Assembly (NCBI RefSeq): GCF_029626145.1
Contig: NZ_JARUBJ010000002.1
Coordinates: 1,518,501-1,582,500 of the forward strand
Length of the DNA stretch: 64,000 nt
DNA from: Micromonospora sp. WMMD961
Lineage (GTDB): Bacteria > Actinomycetota > Actinomycetes > Mycobacteriales > Micromonosporaceae
Direction of reading: 5' to 3'
Shown here: positions 9,564 through 17,419 of the stretch, piece by piece
Position numbering within the stretch: position 1 is the first letter of the stretch
Layout: each line of letters starts with the position of its first letter
Made by a program: the position numbers and the translations under genes
Notes under the pieces: model-generated
Told to the model about the DNA's origin: nothing
What the model saw: the letters and a program-made list of their open reading frames with translations, nothing else
The model's database searches: none

Positions 9564-11114
9564 ATGAAGCAGGGCCCTCTCCCCTCGGTCGATTCGCCGG
9601 ACGACATGGCCGGCCCAGCCGACCTGCCCACCTGCGGCCCGCTGCCCACTCGGATCGGCGTGACCGGCCCCACCCCGGCGGAGCCGCTCGGCGTGGTCGC
9701 CGTCGGCCCGGCCGGCGCCGACCGGCGCGCCGTGCTCGCCACCCTGGTCGGGCTCGACCCGGTCATGCTCACCGTGCCCACCGGCAGTTGGCTGGTGGTG
9801 CGCAACGCCAAGGTGCCCACCCGGGCCGCGTTCGTGCCCGGTTACCGCCAGCCGCACTCCTACGGCGCCGACCGCAACGCCGCCGGACCGGCGTTGGCCC
9901 GTCCGCCCCGGCGTGTCGAGCTGAGCGTGCCCGAGCCACTGCTGCGGCACTTCACCCTGATCGACAGCCCGGACACCGCCACGCTCGGTGCGGCCGGCGC
10001 CCGGGTGCTGCTCGACGCGGTGGGCCGGGCCGGCGCGCTGCTCTTCGTGATCGCCGCCGACCAGGCTTTCACCGCTGCGGAGCTGAACCTGCTCACCGAG
10101 GTCGCCCCGACCTCGGTGGAGGTCGTCTTCGCGGTGACCCCCGGTGCGGCGGGTTGGGCCCCACTGGCCGACGGCGCGGTGACTACGGAGGACGCGGGGG
10201 CGTCCGTCCCGCCGGCCGAAGGTGCGGCGACCGAGGTCGACTCGGCCTCGGTGACCGTGGCGGCACACCGCGCGGCGCTGTTGGCCGCGGTGCCCGCGCT
10301 GGCCGGCGCACGGTGGTTCCCGGTCGGTGACACCGATTCCGCCGCCGACCTACGGCGGGCGCTGGTGGGATGGTCGTCGCGGGAAGGGCTGCAACGGGCC
10401 AGTGTCGACCCGCCGGTGTTGCCGGGCGGGCAGGGCCGCATCCCGGTGGCCGCCGACCCTGGCGACTGGTCCGAGCGACTCGACCGGCACACCCGCTCGT
10501 GCGCTCAGCGGATCCGTCAGCACCTCGCCCTGGAGTTGGCGAACATCCACCTCCGGGCGGTCCAGGAGATCGTGTTCGGGGTCGGCTGTGCGGGTCTACC
10601 GGATCTGCTGGACCGGGAGATGGCGGCGTTGTCGTTGTTGGCCACGGCACAGTGCGACCAGGCGGTGCGCGGCATCATGAACGACGTGGTGGGCCAGGTG
10701 CTCGGCGCGCCGCCGACCGAAGGCGTGCGACGGCGGATCTCCACCGCCGTGCAGTACGGCCTGGTCGACGACCGGCCCGGCCAGGAACTGGACAAGGTGC
10801 TTCTGATCACCAGCACGGCCGGGGTCGCGGGGCTGACCGGCCCGGAGGCGATCGACGCTCTCGCCAGCTATCCGGCGGCGGCCCGTGCCGAGGTGCTCCC
10901 GCCGGTCGCGGTGGCGCTCTCCGGCGGGTGCTGGCAGCAGTGGCGTACACCCGGCAACGACGACCACAGCGCGGCGCGGGCCTGGTCCCAGCGGGCCGTG
11001 CGGGAGGTCGAGCTGGGGTTGTCCAGGGAGATCTCCCGACGGTTCGAGGTGATCCGCCTCTCGCTGGGCGCGGTGCTCTCCGATGCAGTCGACCACGGCA
11101 TCCTGCTCGCCTGA
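9564..11114 (+). CDS. Degenerate dynamin-like GTPase-fold protein of unknown function
   Basis: A 516-residue protein I do not recognise by name. The N-terminal third is laid out like a dynamin-type GTPase: GPAGADRRAV at 48-57 stands where a P-loop belongs, and LIDSPD (131-136) occupies the place of the G3 strand. The P-loop Lys-Ser is missing (Asp-Arg-Arg instead), and there is no NKxD base-recognition motif. The remaining 300 residues look helical, with Leu/Ala-rich amphipathic stretches as in dynamin stalks, and there is no obvious membrane segment. It has GGGAGG before the ATG, starts 194 bases from the divergent LAL gene, and precedes clpS. A catalytically dead scaffold is the likeliest reading; the fold call is an inference. 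Confidence 0.7.
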   Translation: MKQGPLPSVDSPDDMAGPADLPTCGPLPTRIGVTGPTPAEPLGVVAVGPAGADRRAVLATLVGLDPVMLTVPTGSWLVVRNAKVPTRAAFVPGYRQPHSYGADRNAAGPALARPPRRVELSVPEPLLRHFTLIDSPDTATLGAAGARVLLDAVGRAGALLFVIAADQAFTAAELNLLTEVAPTSVEVVFAVTPGAAGWAPLADGAVTTEDAGASVPPAEGAATEVDSASVTVAAHRAALLAAVPALAGARWFPVGDTDSAADLRRALVGWSSREGLQRASVDPPVLPGGQGRIPVAADPGDWSERLDRHTRSCAQRIRQHLALELANIHLRAVQEIVFGVGCAGLPDLLDREMAALSLLATAQCDQAVRGIMNDVVGQVLGAPPTEGVRRRISTAVQYGLVDDRPGQELDKVLLITSTAGVAGLTGPEAIDALASYPAAARAEVLPPVAVALSGGCWQQWRTPGNDDHSAARAWSQRAVREVELGLSREISRRFEVIRLSLGAVLSDAVDHGILLA

Positions 11115-11262
11115 CCGCGTGGTGGCACCTCGGTCCGGGTTCGTCTCGCACCGCGCGTCGGATGGCGTGCGGGGCGACTCAGGGGGGCCCGGCGTGGGTG
11201 ATCCACGACGGGCCGGCGTTCCGGTTCCTCGGTTCCGGGAAACCGGTGGCACGATGGGGGGC

Positions 11263-11553
11263 ATGGCGGCTCCGCAGGTTGCACCGGTCGAGACGCCGGC
11301 CACTGACGAGGTGCCGGCGTCCGACCGGCAGTGGGTGACGATCGTGTGGGACGACCCGGTCAATCTGATGACGTACGTGACCTGGGTCTTCCAGAAGCTT
11401 TTCGGCTACAGCCGGGAGAGGGCCGAGCAGCTGATGCTGGACGTGCACCACAAGGGCCGTGCCGTGGTCTCCACCGGTGCCCGGGAGCGGATGGAGCACG
11501 ACGCGTCGCAGCTGCACGCGTACGGGCTGTGGGCGACGGTGGACAAGTCGTGA
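11263..11553 (+). CDS. clpS: ATP-dependent Clp protease adaptor ClpS
   Basis: A 96-residue adaptor that binds the ClpC/ClpA N-domain and delivers N-degron substrates. The ClpS core is clear: WVTIVWDDPVNLMTYVTWVF, then the GYSRERAEQLMLDVHHKGRA helix that forms the N-end binding pocket, ending YGLWATVDKS. The ATG at 11263 gives the usual actinobacterial length; an ATG nine bases earlier is also possible. The next gene (DUF2017) starts two bases after its stop, or overlaps it if the GTG at 11550 is used. This pair heads the same gene series as in Mycobacterium tuberculosis (Rv1331 onward). Confidence 0.95.
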   Translation: MAAPQVAPVETPATDEVPASDRQWVTIVWDDPVNLMTYVTWVFQKLFGYSRERAEQLMLDVHHKGRAVVSTGARERMEHDASQLHAYGLWATVDKS

Positions 11554-11555
11554 GC

Positions 11556-12050
11556 ATGTTCCGTCGTCAGGCCGGCTGCTACGTCGCCACCTTCGCCGTC
11601 GACGAGGCGCGGGTGTTGCGCAAGGTCGCCTCCGAGGTGGTCGGCCTGCTCACCGATGGCTTCGACCACACCGACCCGGTCGTCGGTCGACTCTTTCCGG
11701 CGGTCTATCCGCAGGACGCCCCGAGCACCGCCGAGTTCCGCCGCTACACCGAGGGTGACCTGAAGACCGCGAAGATCGACCAGGCGGGGGCCATCCTGGC
11801 CGCGCTTCCCGACGAGGCGGGCGGCGAGGTGCGGCTGGACGCCGAGGCGGCCGAGGCGTGGTTGCGGGCGCTGAACGACGCCCGCCTCGCGATGGGTGTC
11901 CGGCTGGAGATCAAGGACGGCACGGACCTGGGCGAGGAGTTGGACGACGCCGTCGCCGAGGACCCGGCGTCCAGCCGGGTGTTCCAGCTTTCGGTCTACG
12001 CGTACCTCGGATATTTGCAGGAGTCGCTGCTCAACGCCTTGATCGACTAA
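11556..12050 (+). CDS. DUF2017 family protein
   Basis: A 164-residue protein of the DUF2017 family, recognised by its N-terminal FRRQAGCYVATF, by RLFPAVYP and EFRRYTEGDL in the middle, and by its fixed place next to clpS in actinobacteria. It is acidic, soluble and mostly helical. Function is unknown; coupling to clpS suggests a role in proteolysis or adaptor control, which is inference from position. Two starts are possible: the ATG at 11556, used here, or a GTG at 11550 overlapping the clpS stop as GTGA. Confidence 0.85.
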   Translation: MFRRQAGCYVATFAVDEARVLRKVASEVVGLLTDGFDHTDPVVGRLFPAVYPQDAPSTAEFRRYTEGDLKTAKIDQAGAILAALPDEAGGEVRLDAEAAEAWLRALNDARLAMGVRLEIKDGTDLGEELDDAVAEDPASSRVFQLSVYAYLGYLQESLLNALID

Positions 12051-12096
12051 GCGTGACCGGCACCACTTCGACCCGTGCTCGTCAGGCGTTAGGCTG

Positions 12097-12591
12097 GTGC
12101 TCGTGCTGAGCATCGACCGGTCGATCATCGACGCGATCGTCGCCCACGCTCGCCGGGATCACCCCGACGAGGCGTGCGGCGTGGTCGCCGGTCCCGTGGG
12201 CGGCGACACCCCGACCCGGCACATCCCGATGGACAACGCCGCGCGGTCGATGACCTTCTACGAGTTCGACTCGATGGAGCACCTGCGGGTGTGGCGGGAG
12301 ATGGACGATCGGGACGAGGAGCCCGTCGTCATCTACCACTCGCACACCGCCACCGAGGCGTACCCGTCGCGGACGGATGTCTCCTTCGCGGGCGAGCCGA
12401 ACGCGCACTACCTTCTCGTCTCGACCCGTGAGCCCGACTCGGAGGAGATCCGGTCGTTCCGGATCGTCGACGGCGTGGTCACCGAGGAGCCGGTTCGCAT
12501 CGTGGAGGCCGGTGTCGACCCGCATGCCGTCCAGTCCTACATGTTCGGGCAGAGCCCGGCGACGGTCGACTACGAGTGTTCCGGCCGCTGA
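12097..12591 (+). CDS. mec: JAMM/M67 zinc metallopeptidase (Mec-type, CysO-cysteine hydrolase)
   Basis: A 164-residue zinc peptidase with the complete JAMM signature: Glu25 (PDEACG), His81 and His83 (HSH), Ser91 and Asp94 (HSHTATEAYPSRTD). In M. tuberculosis the orthologue Mec (Rv1334) releases cysteine from the CysO-cysteine adduct formed by CysM. The downstream cysO and cysM genes make the same role very likely here. Because this CysO has residues beyond its Gly-Gly, the enzyme could also trim the precursor, as QbsD and HcyD do in other bacteria; that part is inference. The GTG at 12097 matches the length of the mycobacterial homologue. Confidence 0.92.
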   Translation: MLVLSIDRSIIDAIVAHARRDHPDEACGVVAGPVGGDTPTRHIPMDNAARSMTFYEFDSMEHLRVWREMDDRDEEPVVIYHSHTATEAYPSRTDVSFAGEPNAHYLLVSTREPDSEEIRSFRIVDGVVTEEPVRIVEAGVDPHAVQSYMFGQSPATVDYECSGR

Positions 12592-12656
12592 TCCGTCAGC
12601 GTCCGACCCGTCTCGTCCCGTCACCGTAGGCACACCCGATCGAGGAGCTCGACATC

Positions 12657-13040
12657 ATGGCCATTGAGGTTCGCATCCCCACCATCCTGCGCAGCTACAC
12701 CGGCGGCGCCAAGGTCGTCGACGGCACCGGCGACACCCTCGCCGATCTGCTCACCGACCTGGACTCCCGGCACGGCGGTCTGCGCGGCCGGCTGATCACC
12801 GAGGCGGGCACGTTGCACCGCTTCGTCAACGTCTACGTCAACGACGAGGACGTCCGTTTCCTCGGCGCGCTGGACGCCAAGCTCTCCGACGGTGACAGCG
12901 TCACCATCCTGCCCGCCGTGGCCGGCGGCGCGTTCGGCTTCGCGGCGGCAGCGGCGATCAGCTCGCACGGCGCGGCGGCAGCGGCGATCAGCTCGCACGG
13001 CACCGCGGTGGCGGTGCGCGGCGTCGTCGCGGCTCGCTGA
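12657..13040 (+). CDS. cysO: Sulfur-carrier protein CysO with an unusual C-terminal extension
   Basis: A 127-residue ubiquitin-fold (ThiS/MoaD-like) sulfur carrier. The family body runs from MAIEVRIPTILRSYTGG to ILPAVAGG at residues 85-91, where CysO of M. tuberculosis ends. Its terminal Gly is normally adenylated and turned into a thiocarboxylate that feeds CysM. Here 36 more residues follow, starting AFGF, then two identical AAAAAISSHG units (96-115) and an Ala/Val-rich end. The Gly-Gly is therefore not free unless the tail is removed. The reading frame is intact and cysM starts 11 bases later, so a broken gene seems unlikely. The repeat units are encoded by an exact 30-bp duplication. Confidence 0.9.
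   Translation: MAIEVRIPTILRSYTGGAKVVDGTGDTLADLLTDLDSRHGGLRGRLITEAGTLHRFVNVYVNDEDVRFLGALDAKLSDGDSVTILPAVAGGAFGFAAAAAISSHGAAAAAISSHGTAVAVRGVVAAR
12941..13000 (+). repeat. Exact 30-bp tandem duplication inside the cysO tail
   Basis: The 30-bp unit beginning CGCGGCGGCAGCGGCG is repeated back to back (12941-12970 and 12971-13000) with no mismatch. It is a multiple of three, so the frame is kept and ten residues are duplicated. Perfect identity suggests a recent slippage event. Confidence 0.95.
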
Positions 13041-13051
13041 GGTCGGCCGCC

Positions 13052-14017
13052 ATGGCGCGGTACGACAGCCTGCTCGACGCGTGTGGGGGCACGCCCCTGG
13101 TCGGCCTGCCCCGGCTCTCCCCGACGGTGCCCGACGGGGCACCGCCGGTGCGGCTCTGGGCCAAGCTGGAGGACCGGAACCCGACCGGCAGCATCAAGGA
13201 CCGCGCGGCGCTGTTCATGGTGCGGGCGGCGGAGGAGGCCGGCCGGCTCCGGACGGGTGACACCATCCTCGAGCCGACGAGTGGCAACACCGGCATCTCG
13301 TTGGCGATGGTGGCCAAGCTGCGCGGCTACCGGTTGGTCTGCGTGATGCCGGAGAACGTCTCCACCGAGCGGGTCCAGCTACTTCGGATGTACGGTGCCG
13401 AGATCATCTTCTCGCCGGCGGCGGGTGGTTCCAACCAGGCGGTCGCCACGGCCAAGCAGATCTCGGTCGAGCACCCCGACTGGGTGATGCTCTACCAGTA
13501 CGGCAACGAGGCCAACGCTCGGGCGCACTACGAGACGACCGGGCCGGAGCTGCTGCACGACCTGCCCACGATCACGCACTTCGTGGCCGGGCTCGGCACC
13601 ACCGGCACGCTGATGGGCACCGGCCGCTACCTGCGGGAGAAGGTCGACGGGATCCAGGTCGTGGCCGCCGAGCCGCGCTACGGCGAGCTGGTCTACGGCC
13701 TGCGCAACATCGACGAGGGCTACGTGCCGGAGCTGTACGACGCCTCGGTGCTCTCCCGGCGGTTCTCGGTCGGCACCCGGGACGCGGTGCTGCGTACCCG
13801 GCAGCTCGTGGAGGTGGAGGGCATCTTCGCCGGCTTCTCCACGGGTGCCATCCTGCACGCCGCCCTCGCGGTGGCGCACGAGGCGGTCCGTGACGGCCGG
13901 CGTGCAGACGTGGCCTTCGTGGTCTGCGACGGCGGCTGGAAGTACCTGTCCACCGGCGCGTACGGCGGCACGCTCGCCGATGCCGAGGACGCCCTGGAGG
14001 GGCAGCTCTGGGCCTGA
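13052..14017 (+). CDS. cysM: O-phosphoserine sulfhydrylase / cysteine synthase CysM
   Basis: A 321-residue PLP enzyme, close in length to M. tuberculosis CysM (323). Lys49 in TGSIKDRA carries the cofactor, SGNTG at 77-81 binds the carboxylate, and the glycine-rich GLGTTGTLMG binds phosphate. In the mycobacterial pathway CysM takes O-phosphoserine and sulfur from CysO thiocarboxylate to give CysO-cysteine. The adjacent cysO and mec genes support the same use here over the CysK-type sulfide reaction. The start is 11 bases after cysO, so the two are cotranscribed. A perfect hairpin follows the stop. Confidence 0.93.
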   Translation: MARYDSLLDACGGTPLVGLPRLSPTVPDGAPPVRLWAKLEDRNPTGSIKDRAALFMVRAAEEAGRLRTGDTILEPTSGNTGISLAMVAKLRGYRLVCVMPENVSTERVQLLRMYGAEIIFSPAAGGSNQAVATAKQISVEHPDWVMLYQYGNEANARAHYETTGPELLHDLPTITHFVAGLGTTGTLMGTGRYLREKVDGIQVVAAEPRYGELVYGLRNIDEGYVPELYDASVLSRRFSVGTRDAVLRTRQLVEVEGIFAGFSTGAILHAALAVAHEAVRDGRRADVAFVVCDGGWKYLSTGAYGGTLADAEDALEGQLWA

Positions 14018-14037
14018 CCGATCTTGATCAGCCGACT

Positions 14038-14067
14038 ACGGGCCGTCGACATGCGTCGACGGCCCGT
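14038..14067 (+). terminator. Perfect hairpin after cysM
   Basis: ACGGGCCGTCGAC, a 4-base ATGC loop, then GTCGACGGCCCGT: a 13-bp perfect stem starting 21 bases after the cysM stop. It separates the clpS-cysM operon from the MBL gene. Confidence 0.8.
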
Positions 14068-14241
14068 TCGCTGCCGGGGGTACCGCGAGCGGGTGTCACG
14101 TTCGCGACAACTTCCGTTGGATGATTCTTGCCGCCGGGTGCGCCAGCGTAGGCTGCGCAGCGTGGCGTACGCGTCGGTAGAGATCATGGCCGGGACCATC
14201 GCCGGCACGGGCGCTACTGATAGTGACAGCGAGAACACTCG

Positions 14242-14985
14242 ATGCGACTGACCGTTCTGGGAAGCGCCGGCAGTTTCCCTGGCCCCGAATCCCCCTGCTC
14301 GGCCTATCTCGTCGAGGCCGACGGCTTCCGGCTCCTGGTCGACTTCGGTTCGGGGTCGCTGTCCAGCCTTCAGCGGTACGCGGGGTTGCACGCCCCGGAC
14401 GCGATCCTGCTGACCCACCTGCACTGCGACCACATGTTCGACGCCGTGCTGTACGTGGTGGTGCGCCGTTGGGCCCCGGACGGCCCCTACCCGGCGCTGC
14501 CGGTGTACGCGCCCGCCGGCGCGCCGGACCGGCTCAGCGCCGCGTACGGCGAGGACAGTTCGGTGGAGGACGTGTACCAGTTCTACGCGCTGCAGCCGGG
14601 CACCTTCCCGATCGGCCCGTTCAGCGTCACCGTCGACCGGGTCAACCATCCCGTCGAGACGTACGGCGTGCGGCTGGAGCACGACGGCCGTTCGCTGTGC
14701 TACTCGTCGGACACCGCGCCCTGTGAGGCGCTGCTGCGGCTGGCCCAGAACGCCGACGTGTTCCTCTGCGAGGCCAGTTACCTCGATGGTGTGGACAATC
14801 CGCCGGATCTGCACCTGACCGGTCGGGAGGCCGGTGAGGCGGCGACCAAGGCCGCCGTGGGCCGGCTGTTGCTCACCCACCTGGTGCCCGCCTGGGGCAG
14901 CGAGGCGCACACGCTGGAGTCGGCCGCCTCCGCGTACACCGGGCCGCTCGAAGTGGTCCGGCCCGGGGCCAGTTACGACGTCTGA
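14242..14985 (+). CDS. MBL-fold metal-dependent hydrolase (Rv1339-like)
   Basis: A 247-residue metallo-beta-lactamase-fold protein. The metal motif is HLHCDH (His59, His61, Asp63, His64). Later ligands appear in VNHPVETYG, SSDTAP and the final LLTHLVPAW. The N-terminal MRLTVLGSAGSFPGP and its place before rph match mycobacterial Rv1339, which has been reported to act as a cyclic-nucleotide phosphodiesterase; RNase Z-like activity is the alternative. I assign the fold firmly and the substrate only tentatively. The gene has its own upstream space of 224 bases after the cysM hairpin, so it probably has its own promoter. Confidence 0.85.
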   Translation: MRLTVLGSAGSFPGPESPCSAYLVEADGFRLLVDFGSGSLSSLQRYAGLHAPDAILLTHLHCDHMFDAVLYVVVRRWAPDGPYPALPVYAPAGAPDRLSAAYGEDSSVEDVYQFYALQPGTFPIGPFSVTVDRVNHPVETYGVRLEHDGRSLCYSSDTAPCEALLRLAQNADVFLCEASYLDGVDNPPDLHLTGREAGEAATKAAVGRLLLTHLVPAWGSEAHTLESAASAYTGPLEVVRPGASYDV

Positions 14986-15095
14986 CGCGCCGAGTCCCGG
15001 TTCGCGGGGCCGGGCCGCGGTGTTGTGCCGAACTGTTCGCCGGCCGGTCAGCGGACGGTCGTCTGACGCACCCGTGGCACCCGCACGGTGTGGGC

Positions 15096-16244
15096 ATGCG
15101 GATCGCCATCGTGACCGAGTCGTTCCCACCGGACGTGAACGGCGTCGCGCACTCCGTGGTGCGCACGGCGGAGCACCTGCTCGACCGGGGCCACGAGCCG
15201 GTCGTCATCGCGCCCGCCCCACCCGGTGCCAGCCGGCAGAACATCGACCGACTGCCGTACCCGGTGGTGCGCATCCCCAGCGTGCCGCTGCCCCGATACC
15301 AGGGTTTCCGGTTGGGCGTGCCGACCACCACCCGGCTGACCGGGGCGTTGCTGTCGGCTCAGCCGGACGTGGTCCACCTGGCCAGTCCGTTCGTCCTCGG
15401 CGCACGGGCGGCCACCCTGGCCAGCCGGCACGGGCTGCCCATGGTGGCGGTGTACCAGACCGATGTGGCCGCGTACGCGCGGGCGTACCGGGTGAGCTGG
15501 GGTGAGGCGGCGGCCTGGCGGCGGATCCGGGAGATCCACAACTCGGCGCAGCGCACCCTCGCCCCGTCCACCCGGGCGGCGGCCGACCTGATCGCCAACG
15601 GGGTGCAGCGGATCTGGCTGTGGCGTCGTGGCGTGGACGCCGTGCGCTTCGACCCGGCCAAACGGTGTGCGGCACTGCGGGAGCGGCTGGCACCCAACGG
15701 TGAGCTGCTGATCGGCTACGTCGGCCGGCTCGCCCCGGAGAAGCGGGTGGAGTTGTTGGCGGCGACGTCGCGGCTGCCCGGTGTGCGGGTGGTGGTGGCC
15801 GGCGACGGCCCGGCCCGCCGGCAGTTGGCCCGGGAGCTGCCCGGGGTGACCTTCCTCGGCGTGCAGCAGGGTGAGGACCTGGCCCGGCTCTACGCGAGCC
15901 TGGACGTGTTCGTGCACACCGGACCGCACGAGACCTTCGGCCAGACCATCCAGGAGGCGTTGGCCTCCGGGGTGCCGGTGGTGGCACCGGCCAGCGGCGG
16001 CCCGGTCGACCTGGTCGACGAGGGCGTGACCGGGTCGCTGGTGCCGCCGAACGACGGCGACGCCCTCGCCGCGGCGGTGGCCGGCCTTGCCGGCGACGCG
16101 GACCGGCGGCGGGCCTACGGGCTGGCCGCCCGGGTCGCGGTCAGTCGCCGAAGCTGGTCGGCCGTCGGCGACGAGTTGGTCGGCCACTACCACGCGGTAC
16201 GCGCCGTGGCCGCCACCACCGCCGGCCTCCCGGCCGCCTCGTGA
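15096..16244 (+). CDS. Glycosyltransferase family 4 (MgtA/PimB-like mannosyltransferase)
   Basis: A 382-residue GT-B enzyme. The N-terminal MRIAIVTESFPPDVNGVAHS is the acceptor-side start typical of GDP-mannose-dependent alpha-mannosyltransferases of actinobacteria (MgtA/PimB'-like). In the C-terminal domain, GYVGRLAPEKRVE begins the donor fold, and GPHETFGQTIQEALASGVPVV holds the conserved E-x7-E pair that binds the sugar nucleotide. A phosphoinositol mannoside or glycolipid role is plausible but not proven. The ATG at 15096 is preferred over a GTG six bases earlier. The stop overlaps the next start by four bases, so the two transferases are translationally coupled. Confidence 0.87.
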   Translation: MRIAIVTESFPPDVNGVAHSVVRTAEHLLDRGHEPVVIAPAPPGASRQNIDRLPYPVVRIPSVPLPRYQGFRLGVPTTTRLTGALLSAQPDVVHLASPFVLGARAATLASRHGLPMVAVYQTDVAAYARAYRVSWGEAAAWRRIREIHNSAQRTLAPSTRAAADLIANGVQRIWLWRRGVDAVRFDPAKRCAALRERLAPNGELLIGYVGRLAPEKRVELLAATSRLPGVRVVVAGDGPARRQLARELPGVTFLGVQQGEDLARLYASLDVFVHTGPHETFGQTIQEALASGVPVVAPASGGPVDLVDEGVTGSLVPPNDGDALAAAVAGLAGDADRRRAYGLAARVAVSRRSWSAVGDELVGHYHAVRAVAATTAGLPAAS

Positions 16245-17410
16245 CCGGGGGCACTGACGGTCTGCGGATCGTGCGGCTCGCCAACTTCGTGACCGCACGC
16301 TCCGGCGGTCTGCGTACCGCGCTGCGACACCTGGGCGAGGGCTACCGGGCGGCGGGACACGATCCGGTGCTGGTGGTACCCGGCCGGCACGCCTCCGACG
16401 ACTCGTACCCGTGGGGGCGGGTGATCACAGTGCCCGGCCCGGAGATGCCGGGCAGCGGCGGTTACCGGATGCTCGCCGGCCGGCGTCGGCTGGCCCGGCT
16501 CCTCGCCGACCTCACCCCGGACCGGTTGGAGGTGTCCGACCGCTCGTCGCTGCGCTGGACGGGCCGGTGGGCGCGGGCGCACGGGGTGCCGTCGGTGATG
16601 GTGTCGCACGAGTCGCTGACCGGCCTGCTCGGCCAGTGGGGTGTGCCGCACACGCTGCGCCGGTCGATCGCCGACCGGCTCAACCGGGCGACCAGCCAGG
16701 CGTACGACCGGATCGTCTGCACGACCCGGTGGGCCGCCGAGGAGTTCGACCGGATCGGCGCCGGCAACGTCGACCTGGTGCCGCTCGGGGTGGACCTGGA
16801 CACCTTCTCCCCGGACCGGGTCGACCCGCGGCTGCGCGCGCGGTACGCCGACCCGGGTGAGCTGCTGGTGGTGCACTGCGCCCGGCTGTCCCCGGAGAAG
16901 CGGCCGGAGCTGGCCGTGCAGGCCCTCGCCGAGCTGCGTCGGGCCGGCGTACCGGCGGTGCTGGTGATGGCCGGGGACGGCCCGCTGCGCGGCACCCTCG
17001 CCCGTCGGGCGCAAGGGTTGCCGGTCACGTTCACCGGCTTCCTCCCGGACCGTGCCGCGGTGGCGGCGTTGCTCGCGAGCGCCGATGTCGTACTGGCGCC
17101 CGGCCCGGTGGAGACCTTCGGCCTCGCCGGGCTGGAGGCGTTGGCCTGCGGCACCCCGGTCGTCGTCAACGCGGCCAGCGCACTACCCGAGGTGGTCGGC
17201 GCCGCCGGCCTGGCCGCGTACGGCTCGGGGGAGTCGATGGCCGCGGCGGTGACCCGCCTGGCGGCCCGCCCGGAGGCGCAGCGGCGACTGGCCGCTCGGG
17301 CGCGGGCCGAGGAGTTCGGGTGGCCGGCCGCCGTCGCCGGGTTCCTCCGGGTGCACGACGCGACCGCGCTCGTGGGCACCCCGAGCGAGGTGGATCCCCG
17401 CACCGCATAG
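16241..17410 (+). CDS. Glycosyltransferase family 4
   Basis: A 389-residue GT-B glycosyltransferase. HCARLSPEKRPEL opens the donor domain and GPVETFGLAGLEALACGTPVV holds the E-x7-E donor signature. The N-terminal domain begins LRIVRLANFVTARSGGLRT, an acceptor loop that differs from its neighbour, so the two are not recent duplicates of one another. It starts at a GTG inside the stop of the previous glycosyltransferase (GTGA) and ends 9 bases before rph. The pair probably adds successive sugars to the same acceptor. Donor and acceptor are unknown. Confidence 0.85.
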   Translation: MTGGTDGLRIVRLANFVTARSGGLRTALRHLGEGYRAAGHDPVLVVPGRHASDDSYPWGRVITVPGPEMPGSGGYRMLAGRRRLARLLADLTPDRLEVSDRSSLRWTGRWARAHGVPSVMVSHESLTGLLGQWGVPHTLRRSIADRLNRATSQAYDRIVCTTRWAAEEFDRIGAGNVDLVPLGVDLDTFSPDRVDPRLRARYADPGELLVVHCARLSPEKRPELAVQALAELRRAGVPAVLVMAGDGPLRGTLARRAQGLPVTFTGFLPDRAAVAALLASADVVLAPGPVETFGLAGLEALACGTPVVVNAASALPEVVGAAGLAAYGSGESMAAAVTRLAARPEAQRRLAARARAEEFGWPAAVAGFLRVHDATALVGTPSEVDPRTA

Positions 17411-17419
17411 GGTGCAGTC

